DNA of 64,000 bases from GCA-002726655 sp046582185 (lineage in GTDB: Bacteria > Pseudomonadota > Gammaproteobacteria > Pseudomonadales > Azotimanducaceae), in NCBI GenBank assembly GCA_046582185.1, contig JAYGEX010000002.1, forward strand, positions 62,001-126,000. The letters are read 5' to 3'. Position numbers and translations under genes: made by a program. Shown piece by piece: positions 51,654 to 59,421 of the stretch; the first letter of the stretch is position 1; each line of letters starts with the position of its first letter. The notes below the pieces were generated by a model. That model was not told the DNA's origin. It saw only the letters and a list, made by a program, of their open reading frames with translations, and made no database searches.

Positions 51654-51659
51654 GGTTAA
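51558..51659 (+). CDS. Possible relA leader peptide encoded by the tandem repeat
   Basis: From ATG 51558 the repeat encodes a 33-residue peptide of nine-residue units MVKDSLLRIA, VKDSLLMTI, VKDSLLMTM, VKDFG. Each full unit has two adjacent TTA Leu codons. Its TAA (51657-51659) overlaps the relA start at 51652 by eight bases, as expected for translational coupling or a leader-controlled start. There is no strong ribosome site (TTAAAGA before the ATG), and the open frame may simply follow from the period being a multiple of three. Confidence 0.3.
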   Translation: MVKDSLLRIAVKDSLLMTIVKDSLLMTMVKDFG

Positions 51660-53880
51660 GGTTAGGCAAGAACAGGTGCTTGTCGACGATGGCGCCATCG
51701 ACCTTGAATTCTGGCTGGTAAAACTCGCGGAACAAAACCCGGGTCTTAACCTTGCACGAGTACGGCTGGCCTGCGAACTATCAGAGCAGGCTGAAGAGAG
51801 GGCAACGGCCTCGAATACTACCTGGCAGGTTGGAAGAAGTAGTTATCGCTTCGGACTGGAAATGGTAGACATCCTGGTTGAACTTCGTGTTGATGAAGAC
51901 GGGCTCCTGGCTGCAATCATTTACAGAGCGGTGCGGGAAAACCAGATAACACTCAATCATGTAAAGAAACAGTTCGGAAAAGCAGTCAGCGACCTGGTTG
52001 AAGGTGTTCTGAAAATGGCGGCAATCAGTAACATCCAGTTTGGAAATAGGAAGCCAATCCTTGGCGAGAAGAGTGATCAACTGGAACAGGCCCGCCGAAT
52101 GCTGGTTGCTCTTGTAGACGACATACGCGTTGCGTTAATAAAGCTGGCTGAAAGAACCTGTGCGATCAGGTCCGTGTCAAAGAGTGTTCCAGAGAAAAGA
52201 ATTCGCCTGGCAAGAGAAATTTCCGAGATATATGCCCCTTTGGCGCATCGTCTTGGCATAGGGCATCTAAAGTGGGAGCTGGAAGATTTATCGTTGCGTT
52301 ATCTTGAGCCAACTGCATACGTCCGTATTGCCAAAGAACTTGATGAGAAGAGAATAGCGCGAGAGTCCTACATAGATGACGTGATCATTGAACTTGGGAA
52401 GAAGCTTCGCCTTGTGAAGATTGATGCGAAGTTGGAAGGGCGTGCAAAGCACATCTATAGCATATGGAGAAAGATGCGCAAGAAAGGCATCTCGTTTTCC
52501 CAGGTTTATGACGTCCGTGCTGTGAGATTGCTCGTTAGTAACAATGATGACTGTTATCGAGCATTGGGTGTTGTCCACAATTTGTGGCGCAATATTCCTC
52601 ATGAATTCGATGACTATATCGCCAACCCGAAGGAAAATGGATACAAGTCATTGCACACCGCAGTCATCGGCCCTGACAACAAGGTGCTGGAAATCCAGAT
52701 TCGTACCAAGGATATGCATGAAGAGGCTGAATTTGGTGTGTACTCTCATTGGGAATACAAGGTGCCTGATACTAAAGGCGAATCCTCATCCTATGAGGAG
52801 CGAATTGGATGGTTAAGACAGATCCTGGAATGGCAGGATGAACTGGAAGACCTTCCTGATCTTGCCAAGGAGATTCTCACCGATATTGATCTGGATAGAA
52901 TATATATGTTCACGCCGGAGGGTCATGTTGTTGATATGACGCCAGGTGCAACGCCGCTTGATTTCGCCTATCGCGTTCATACGGAAGTTGGCCACAAATG
53001 CCGTGGTGCGAAGATCAATGGGCGGGTGGTCCCCCTTAACACCGAACTTAAGTCTGGTGATCAGGTGGAAATTATTGTTGGTGATGAAGCAGAGCCCAGA
53101 CGTGAATGGCTGCATAAACATTTAGGCTATGTTGCTACCACCCGGGCAAGGGCAAAAATTCAGGCATGGTTTGGTCATCGGGAGAAGCAGAAAAATATTG
53201 ATGCAGGCAAGAAGTTGCTGCTTGAAGAATTCGCTCAGCTGGGAATTGAATCTCTGGACTTAAATAAATTGCTGGAACAGATCGATTTTGCGAATACCAA
53301 CGACCTATTCTTTGCAATCGCGCTTGGTGATGTCGATGTAGTCAGTATTGTTGCTATCGCAGCAGATATCGCCAGCCCGGTTGAGAGCGCCTCTCAGTTA
53401 AGCCTTGGCCTGAATAATATTGAGTCACACAAGGAAGCATTGATTTCCGGTTTAGGTAGCCTTGAGTATCAGATATCAGATTGCTGTAAGCCGGTTCCAG
53501 GAGATTCTATCGTTGGTGTGAATGATGATGCGAATATTGTTCAGGTGCATCTGGAAGATTGCCTGCAAGCACTCAAGGCTGATGTGTACGGGCGTATTAT
53601 GCGTTTGGATTGGGGTGATGAGGTCAATACCACCTTTCCCGTGAATGTGGATGTGCAGTCCTATGATAGGCCTGGCTTGCTTTATGATATCACTGGAATA
53701 TTTATGCGCGAGACAACTAATGTATTGAGTATTCAGATGGAAATCGATAAGCAGAAAAATTTAGCGACCCTGAAGATGCAAATCGAGGTGTCGAAGCTGA
53801 GCAAACTACTTCGCATGCTGGAGCTGATCGAACAGCTGCCAAATGTCATATCGGCGAGAAGATCTATATCCGTATTATAG
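51652..53880 (+). CDS. relA: GTP pyrophosphokinase RelA
   Basis: Ribosome-bound (p)ppGpp synthetase, 742 residues. The N-terminal hydrolase domain lacks the HD metal residues (LAAIIYRAVREN in place of HDVIEDT), as in monofunctional RelA. The synthetase domain has SQVYDVRAVRLL and the acidic EFDDYIANPKENGYKSLHTA that marks RelA rather than SpoT. TGS domain (MFTPEGHVVDMTPGATPLDF), zinc/helical region with DCCKPVPGDS, and C-terminal ACT follow. The start is TTG 51652 (MVKVRQEQV, compare MVAVR of E. coli), within the end of a tandem repeat. Confidence 0.95.
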   Translation: MVKVRQEQVLVDDGAIDLEFWLVKLAEQNPGLNLARVRLACELSEQAEERATASNTTWQVGRSSYRFGLEMVDILVELRVDEDGLLAAIIYRAVRENQITLNHVKKQFGKAVSDLVEGVLKMAAISNIQFGNRKPILGEKSDQLEQARRMLVALVDDIRVALIKLAERTCAIRSVSKSVPEKRIRLAREISEIYAPLAHRLGIGHLKWELEDLSLRYLEPTAYVRIAKELDEKRIARESYIDDVIIELGKKLRLVKIDAKLEGRAKHIYSIWRKMRKKGISFSQVYDVRAVRLLVSNNDDCYRALGVVHNLWRNIPHEFDDYIANPKENGYKSLHTAVIGPDNKVLEIQIRTKDMHEEAEFGVYSHWEYKVPDTKGESSSYEERIGWLRQILEWQDELEDLPDLAKEILTDIDLDRIYMFTPEGHVVDMTPGATPLDFAYRVHTEVGHKCRGAKINGRVVPLNTELKSGDQVEIIVGDEAEPRREWLHKHLGYVATTRARAKIQAWFGHREKQKNIDAGKKLLLEEFAQLGIESLDLNKLLEQIDFANTNDLFFAIALGDVDVVSIVAIAADIASPVESASQLSLGLNNIESHKEALISGLGSLEYQISDCCKPVPGDSIVGVNDDANIVQVHLEDCLQALKADVYGRIMRLDWGDEVNTTFPVNVDVQSYDRPGLLYDITGIFMRETTNVLSIQMEIDKQKNLATLKMQIEVSKLSKLLRMLELIEQLPNVISARRSISVL

Positions 53881-53985
53881 GGCGTATTTTAATCAAAGAC
53901 CTCCTTAACGGCTGCGTCGATTTAATGCGAAGGATACGATCAATACAGCCGCTATTGAAAATTTGAAATTAATGGAGATGTTTTA

Positions 53986-54639
53986 GTGAAAATGATTTTA
54001 TTGGGTGCGCCCGGTGTTGGCAAAGGCACCCAGGCGCAATATCTATGCGAAAAATATGACATTCCACAGATATCAACGGGAGATATGTTAAGAGAAGCGA
54101 TTAAGGCAGGCTCCCCTCTGGGCCTGCGCGTAAAAGAAGTGATGGATGCGGGCGCGCTGGTCACTGATGAAATCATAATCGACCTGGTTAAGGACAGAAT
54201 CACCCAAGATGATTGTAATAATGGCTTCCTGTTTGATGGTTTTCCGCGAACGATTCCCCAGGCACAGGCTCTGTTGGATCAGAAGATAGAGATTCAATAT
54301 GTTGTTGAAATATCCGTCCCTGAAAGCGAAATTGTAACGAGGCTTAGTGGTCGCAGAGTGCATATCGACTCTGGTCGTGTATATCACGTTGTTTATAACC
54401 CGCCTATAACGGAAGGAATTGATGATGTGACCGGCGATGAGCTCATTCAGCGTAAGGATGATGAAAAAGAAACCATTGTCGAGCGTCTGAACGTCTATCG
54501 TGAGCAAACAGAACCACTGGTTTCTTTTTACAAGAACATATCCGGCGAAAACAATAGCAAGCTAAAGTACGTCACAGTGGATGGTTTGGGAGAAACGAAT
54601 TCGATTCGTGACAGAATATTTTCCGAACTCGACGACTAA
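53986..54639 (+). CDS. adk: Adenylate kinase
   Basis: Balances AMP, ADP and ATP. 217 residues, long-LID type. P-loop MILLGAPGVGKGTQAQYLCE, AMP-binding STGDMLREAIKAGSPLG and DGFPRTIPQAQAL, LID with RLSGRRVHIDSGRVYHVVYN. The LID lacks the four-Cys zinc site, as in E. coli. GTG start at 53986. It follows relA after 105 bp. Confidence 0.96.
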   Translation: MKMILLGAPGVGKGTQAQYLCEKYDIPQISTGDMLREAIKAGSPLGLRVKEVMDAGALVTDEIIIDLVKDRITQDDCNNGFLFDGFPRTIPQAQALLDQKIEIQYVVEISVPESEIVTRLSGRRVHIDSGRVYHVVYNPPITEGIDDVTGDELIQRKDDEKETIVERLNVYREQTEPLVSFYKNISGENNSKLKYVTVDGLGETNSIRDRIFSELDD

Positions 54640-54952
54640 AGAACTTATGTTGGATAAATGGTTTGCACAAAAAAATAGAAAATACCTAGCAATATTGTGG
54701 TGATGCAATGAAATTGTTAGAAATATTTGAGCTATTCGAGGTAAAACACTGATTATTTTGCATTTTTCTTAAAAAAAGGTGTGCAAAGTGAATTTTTTTT
54801 TCTAAACTTTGCATCGTCTTAGTAATTGTGTGCGTATGTTATTTTTTGGTGCTCGTAAGTTTACTTAATATAACTAACGAAGGTGCCGAGGAGAGATTTC
54901 AGAAGTACTGAGACAAACATGTGAACAAATTTTTCGACGTAAAACAGGAGCG
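54640..54952. other. AT-rich leader/promoter region of the histone-like gene
   Basis: 313 bp without a gene and markedly richer in A and T than its surroundings. It contains a perfect 8 bp inverted repeat TGCAAAGT (54782-54789) / ACTTTGCA (54806-54813) with a T-rich loop of 16 bases, and further TTGCA-type words at about 54662 and 54768. A long leader follows before the ATG at 54953, with AGGAGCG as ribosome site. The hairpin followed by no T-tract could be a regulator site or mRNA structure. Confidence 0.5.
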
Positions 54953-55285
54953 ATGAAAGTGGTTGCAAAAAAGAAGAAAGCTGCAAAGAAGAAACCAGTA
55001 GCAAAAAAAGTTGTTGCCAAGAAAACGGTAGCGAAGAAAAAAGTTGCTGCTAAGAAAAAAGTAGCGAAGAAAAAAGTTGCTGCCAAGAAAAGACCGGCTG
55101 CTAAAAAGAAAGCCGCCAAGAAAACGGTAGCGAAGAAGAAACCAGCTGCCAAGAAAAAAGCCGCCAAGAAGAAGGTTGCTAAGAAGACGGTAGCGAAGAA
55201 GAAGCCAGCTAAGAAAAAAGCCGCCAAGAAGACGGCAGCCAAAAAGAAGCCAGCTAAGAAGAAAGCCGCCAAGAAGAAAAAATAG
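54953..55285 (+). CDS. Histone H1-like Lys/Ala-rich DNA-binding protein
   Basis: 110 residues made almost only of Lys, Ala, Val, Pro and Thr in repeats such as KKPAAKKKAAKK and AKKTVAKKK, resembling bacterial AlgP/Hc1-like proteins and the C-terminal tail of eukaryotic H1. It should bind DNA or RNA without a folded core and compact the nucleoid or regulate genes. Strong ribosome site AGGAGCG and a clear terminator suggest good expression. DNA repeats make the length prone to change between strains. The opposite-strand open frame (Phe/Leu/Ala-rich) is a composition artefact. Confidence 0.88.
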   Translation: MKVVAKKKKAAKKKPVAKKVVAKKTVAKKKVAAKKKVAKKKVAAKKRPAAKKKAAKKTVAKKKPAAKKKAAKKKVAKKTVAKKKPAKKKAAKKTAAKKKPAKKKAAKKKK

Positions 55286-55296
55286 TTCCTGAAATA

Positions 55297-55328
55297 GATA
55301 AGCCCTATCTGCAGGGCTTATCTTCTTC
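55297..55328 (+). terminator. Intrinsic terminator of the histone-like gene
   Basis: GATAAGCCCT and AGGGCTTATC form a perfect ten-pair stem around ATCTGC, followed by TTCTTCT. It begins 11 bp after the stop codon. Confidence 0.9.
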
Positions 55329-55381
55329 TGAATTGTCTAGTCTCTCCTTAAGTTGCTGTGGATTGTCAGAGCCCGTCAATA

Positions 55382-55951
55382 TTACGGGTTTTGTAATCCA
55401 GATTTCTCGTTGATATTTTGAAATGCTGATTTGTAAGCGGAGAAATCAACGACTACAGAGTCCTGTGAATCCAGCCATCCCCTCACAGAGCGGTTCGTCC
55501 CCTTCAAATAATCTTCAATTGAATCAAAGGCTTGTGTCCTGGCGATAAATACAAGCGATTGCAGGCGGATTCCGTCATGTGCCACCGCAAGATCGTTTTC
55601 TGCTAAACCCTGCCATAGTTTCGATACGATCCCCGTATCCAATTGAGGCATGTCACAGGGAATAATAAGCGTGTAATCAGTAGATATCAGCGCCTTGCAG
55701 CTCAGGATACCCATTAAGGGACCAGCATATCGTGGCTCTCGATCTTCGGAGCCCGGATACTGAAGTGCGGCGTAACGATCGCGGTTGCGATTGTAGCTCA
55801 GTACGATTTTGTCGGTGTGGCGTTCTGCAAACTCGATTGCATGGTGTATTAGTGGTTTACCAAGATATTCAACCCAGCCCTTATCTTGATTTTCCATACG
55901 CCTGCCTTCACCACCGCTGAGGATTAAGGTGGTCAGCTCTAAGTTCTTCAT
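55382..55951 (-). CDS. mobA: Molybdenum cofactor guanylyltransferase
   Basis: Attaches GMP to molybdopterin to make MGD cofactor, used by DMSO-reductase-family enzymes such as formate dehydrogenases. 189 residues. Nucleotide-binding LILSGGEGRRMENQDKGWVE (the G-G-x-x-R-R-x-G region is slightly diverged), then GKPLIHHAIEF and the metal-binding DM pair in IPCDMPQLD. Interesting given the probable selenoprotein upstream, since formate dehydrogenase often uses both Mo-MGD and Sec, but no such gene is in this window. Confidence 0.9.
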   Translation of the reverse strand: MKNLELTTLILSGGEGRRMENQDKGWVEYLGKPLIHHAIEFAERHTDKIVLSYNRNRDRYAALQYPGSEDREPRYAGPLMGILSCKALISTDYTLIIPCDMPQLDTGIVSKLWQGLAENDLAVAHDGIRLQSLVFIARTQAFDSIEDYLKGTNRSVRGWLDSQDSVVVDFSAYKSAFQNINEKSGLQNP

Positions 55952-56044
55952 GTCAGGAGATTAATAGTTGGTGAGCCCAGAAGCAAAATATCATGCCTAC
56001 TCTGGTAATATATGTGCCTGGTTAAATTATGAGGTAAGCAATTC

Positions 56045-58015
56045 GTGTCCTTGCTAAGTGAGTTCTTTGGTGAGTCCGGCGACCTGTCTTCCTCCATTCA
56101 GAACTACGTTTCGAGACCTGTTCAGCTTGAGTTAGCGCAAACTATCAGCGATGCCATAGAGAAAGGAAACAATGCGCTACTGGAAGCAGGTACTGGCACA
56201 GGAAAAACCCTGGCCTATCTTGTTCCGTTGTTTATGTCGGGCCGAAAGGCGATAGTTTCCACGGGCACGAAAGCGCTGCAGGATCAGCTATTTAACAAAG
56301 ACCTACCTTTACTGGTGAATCTATTCAGTAAGAGTTTCCGAATCGCATTGCTTAAAGGCAGAGCCAACTATGTTTGTCCCGAACGTTTGGATAAGAGTCT
56401 CAAGTTAATAACTTCAGGAGGTTCTGCTGAACTGTTAGATAAATTGGTTCGTGTCAGGGAGTGGGCCAGCCAGACAAGAACCGGCGATCTCACAGAATAT
56501 TCCAATTTCCAGGACGATCCAGTTTTGGTGCCAATGATTTCCAGCACAAGAGACAATTGTCTCGGCGGCAGTTGTCCGCGCATCGATGAATGCCCGCTTT
56601 ATAAGGCAAGGGAGAAGGCAAAAAATGCTGACTTGGTCGTCGTAAATCATCACCTCCTATTTGCGGACCTGGCAATGAAGGAAGACAGTCTTGCTCAGCT
56701 ATTACCGCATGTAGATACGGTAGTGGTTGATGAAGCCCACCAGGTTGTTGATGTAGCCAGACAATTTTTTGGCAGTCGATTTGGCAGCGGGCAGGTCATG
56801 GAGCTGGTCCGTGATATTAGAAGGGAATTGCTCTTACTAGGTGATGACGAAATTGGCTTAACTAATGCGCTGGATCATCTGGTGATAGTACTCCGAAGTA
56901 TGACGGAGGAGCTAAAAGCGCTTACTGAAACTGCACAGCGTCTGGATCAGACCGGCCTCGAGAGCTTTAATCTCGGCGATTGGCTTGCGTCCAATGGGAC
57001 TAATACGGTAGAAGCTATAGACATGGCCATGGGAGACATACTGGAAATATTGGATATAACGGCAGTCAGGAGTCGCGGACTGCAACATTGTTTTCAGAGA
57101 ACGGTGCGGCTTATCGATCAGTTTGCTATGTTAACCGAGGCGCCGGTCGCAGATGAAGAGTATCTGCACTGGATACAGTTAACCGAGCGAGGCTTTGTTG
57201 TGCACATGTCGCCCTTATCAATCTCGCGTGAGCTTGCGACTCACTTCAGGTTTGGTAAAACCAATTGGCTGTTCACCTCGGCGACGCTGGCTTTTGGAAA
57301 CCAATTCGATCATTGTCGCGCGTCCCTCGGGCTCGACGACGAGACCATTCAACAACAGTTCCCGAGCCCATTTAATTACCAACGGCAGGTCCTGGGATAC
57401 ATACCGGAAAATCTGCCAAAACCCGGGTCAGATGATCATACGCGGGCACTGATCCAGTCGATTCGCCCATTGCTGCAAGGTAAGGTTCTATTCCTGTTTA
57501 CCAGTCACAGGGCATTGAAGCTAGCTAGAGAATTGATCGAGATGGAGAGAGATCTTATTGTGCTGTCGCAGGGACAATATCCGAACAGTGAACTATTACA
57601 AAGATTCAGAGAGTCAGGCAGAAGTATATTGTTGGCAACCATGGGTTTTTGGGAAGGGATTGACCTCCGGGGTGCGGGGATAAGTTGTTTGATCATTGAT
57701 AAGATCCCCTTCTCCCATCCGGAAGATCCATTGTCGAATGCCTTGATGAAATCTATCTCTTCTGCAGGTGGCAATGGATTCCTGGACCAGCTATTACCAC
57801 AGGCAATCACTTTACTCAGGCAAGGGTTTGGTCGCTTAATCCGTCAGGAAAGTGATGAGGGTTTGTTTGTATTAGGGGATCCAAGAATTAATTCAAAGTC
57901 TTATGGAAAAGTCGTACTGGACTGTTTGCCGCAATTTCAGTGGACATCAGAACTAGCGCTCGCACAGGCACATTTAATGAGGGTAGTGGATCGATATGAA
58001 TCTCTTGGCAGTTGA
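56045..58015 (+). CDS. yoaA: ATP-dependent DNA helicase YoaA/DinG family
   Basis: XPD-like superfamily 2 helicase with an Fe-S cluster, 656 residues. Walker A LLEAGTGTGKTLAYLVP, DEAH box VVVDEAHQVVD, Cys set C118 region NYVCPERL, then NCLGGSCPRIDECPLYK, helicase motif FTSATLAFG, ATMGFWEGIDLRG and RQGFGRLIRQESD at the end. YoaA partners with HolC in replication repair. GTG start. tsaB begins 20 bp before the stop, so the two are coupled; the yoaA-tsaB order is common. Confidence 0.93.
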   Translation: MSLLSEFFGESGDLSSSIQNYVSRPVQLELAQTISDAIEKGNNALLEAGTGTGKTLAYLVPLFMSGRKAIVSTGTKALQDQLFNKDLPLLVNLFSKSFRIALLKGRANYVCPERLDKSLKLITSGGSAELLDKLVRVREWASQTRTGDLTEYSNFQDDPVLVPMISSTRDNCLGGSCPRIDECPLYKAREKAKNADLVVVNHHLLFADLAMKEDSLAQLLPHVDTVVVDEAHQVVDVARQFFGSRFGSGQVMELVRDIRRELLLLGDDEIGLTNALDHLVIVLRSMTEELKALTETAQRLDQTGLESFNLGDWLASNGTNTVEAIDMAMGDILEILDITAVRSRGLQHCFQRTVRLIDQFAMLTEAPVADEEYLHWIQLTERGFVVHMSPLSISRELATHFRFGKTNWLFTSATLAFGNQFDHCRASLGLDDETIQQQFPSPFNYQRQVLGYIPENLPKPGSDDHTRALIQSIRPLLQGKVLFLFTSHRALKLARELIEMERDLIVLSQGQYPNSELLQRFRESGRSILLATMGFWEGIDLRGAGISCLIIDKIPFSHPEDPLSNALMKSISSAGGNGFLDQLLPQAITLLRQGFGRLIRQESDEGLFVLGDPRINSKSYGKVVLDCLPQFQWTSELALAQAHLMRVVDRYESLGS

Positions 58016-58691
58016 TACGTCAACGGTACGAAGTGTTGTGGGGCTTATTATCGGCGAAAGGCGTCATGAAAGTGTGGCACTCTCCGGACGATCACATAGC
58101 CGGGATATTCTGCCTACCATTTCGTCGCTAGTGAATGACGCTGGTGTCAAATTATCTGATTTAAGCTGCATTGCCTTCGGACAGGGCCCAGGTTCATTTA
58201 CCGGCTTAAGAATTACCGTCGGTGTCGTTCAGGGTTTAGCTTATGGCCTGGGTATCCCGGTAGTGCCAATATCTTCACTTGCTGCGCTGGCGATGGGCGA
58301 ATATAGGCGAAGCGGCACGACCAAACTGATGGTTGCTCTAGCCGCTCGTGAAGAAGAGATCTATTTCGGTGCATACCAAATTGTAGATGGTATTCCAGTT
58401 CTTCGTGGCTGGGAGATGGTCGTAGATGCTTCAAAGGCGCCTCAACCGATTGATTTTCAGGCAGACGATGATGATACGTGGGCAGGGGTTGGCGATGGCT
58501 GGGTTTTCAGGGATGAGATAGAACTTTCGACCGGCATTTCTATGGGACACCTCAGTCTGGATGTCTATCCTCAAGCGAATGACTTACTGGATATTGGTAT
58601 TGCAAGAATAAAAATCGGGGAGACGATTGATGCCATGGCGGCAAGGCCAGAGTATTTGCGTGAACAAGTTGCGAATGTCCCCGAGCGATGA
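57996..58691 (+). CDS. tsaB: tRNA threonylcarbamoyladenosine biosynthesis protein TsaB
   Basis: Partner of TsaD and TsaE in making the t6A base of ANN-decoding tRNAs. 231 residues with the ASKHA fold: NLLAVDTSTVRSVVGL at the N-terminus, GQGPGSFTGLRITVGVVQGL, and AARPEYLREQV at the end, where many TsaB proteins finish. It overlaps yoaA upstream and rsmJ downstream (4 bp). Confidence 0.94.
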   Translation: MNLLAVDTSTVRSVVGLIIGERRHESVALSGRSHSRDILPTISSLVNDAGVKLSDLSCIAFGQGPGSFTGLRITVGVVQGLAYGLGIPVVPISSLAALAMGEYRRSGTTKLMVALAAREEEIYFGAYQIVDGIPVLRGWEMVVDASKAPQPIDFQADDDDTWAGVGDGWVFRDEIELSTGISMGHLSLDVYPQANDLLDIGIARIKIGETIDAMAARPEYLREQVANVPER

Positions 58692-59332
58692 GTCGTTATC
58701 AGCTGCAGGAATCTGATCAGGGGCTAAGGCTGGTGGATCGATATAGCCACCAACATCCCTTAAGGATTAACTTTAACGATGCTGAATTCAGTTATCGCCT
58801 AAGAAAAGGTGGCGGCAGAAAGGAAATGTTGGCGAGAGCGGTTGGTGTTAAGCCGGGCTTAAGGGTGGTGGACTGTACTGCTGGACTGGGAAGGGATTCT
58901 TTTTTACTTGCGTCCCTCGGCTGTAAAGTGACGTTATTTGAACGATCCCCGATCATGGCGATGCTGCTGGAAGATGGTATAAAAAGGGCCATGGCTAATG
59001 AGCAGTTGTTTGCTGCTGCGAGCAATCTCAATCTTGTTATGGGGGATGCGATACAAAATCTGGAGTCGCTTACATCCGGTGCAGATGTTCTCCTTGTGGA
59101 TCCGATGTTTCCTGAGAAGAAGAAAAGTGCCAAAGTGAAGGGGGAAATGCAATTTTTACAACGCTTCATTGGTAGTGATATGGATGCGGCAAAATTGCTG
59201 GACATGGCTTTGAGCTGTACCTTTCAGCGAGTTGTTCTCAAGCGACCTCTTTTCGTGGATGAATTGAGCGGGCTCAAACCCTCATTCACCTTGAAGGGAA
59301 AGTCCAGCCGATTTGATGTTTTTCAGCGGTAG
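58688..59332 (+). CDS. rsmJ: 16S rRNA (guanine-1516-N2)-methyltransferase RsmJ
   Basis: 214 residues. RINFNDAEFSYRLRKGGGRK, then DCTAGLGRDSFLLASLGCKV (SAM site), LFERSPIMAMLLEDG, VLLVDPMFPEKKKSAKVKGE (catalytic DPMFP) and LKRPLF identify RsmJ/YhiQ. E. coli RsmJ is about 250 residues; the N-terminal portion before the LRINF segment is shorter here. ATG overlaps the tsaB stop (ATGA). Confidence 0.92.
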   Translation: MSRYQLQESDQGLRLVDRYSHQHPLRINFNDAEFSYRLRKGGGRKEMLARAVGVKPGLRVVDCTAGLGRDSFLLASLGCKVTLFERSPIMAMLLEDGIKRAMANEQLFAAASNLNLVMGDAIQNLESLTSGADVLLVDPMFPEKKKSAKVKGEMQFLQRFIGSDMDAAKLLDMALSCTFQRVVLKRPLFVDELSGLKPSFTLKGKSSRFDVFQR

Positions 59333-59402
59333 CTTCTTTACAAGAGCTTCTTTACAAGAGCTTCCGAACCAGAACTACTACAGCCAGAACTACTCGAACA
59401 AG
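59331..59402 (+). repeat. 14-15 bp tandem repeat after rsmJ
   Basis: AGCTTCTTTACAAG twice without change (59331 and 59345), then the diverged AGCTTCCGAACCAG, AACTACTACAGCCAG and AACTACTCGAACAAG. It starts within the rsmJ TAG and reaches to within 20 bp of the convergent plsB stop. Confidence 0.85.
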
Positions 59403-59421
59403 AGTATTTCAAGGTCGTGCA

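Noticed and set aside
54874..55272. Opposite-strand 132-codon frame rich in Phe, Leu and Ala
   Set aside because: It is the antisense reading of the Lys/Ala repeats of the histone-like gene, whose period keeps all frames open; no ribosome site of its own.
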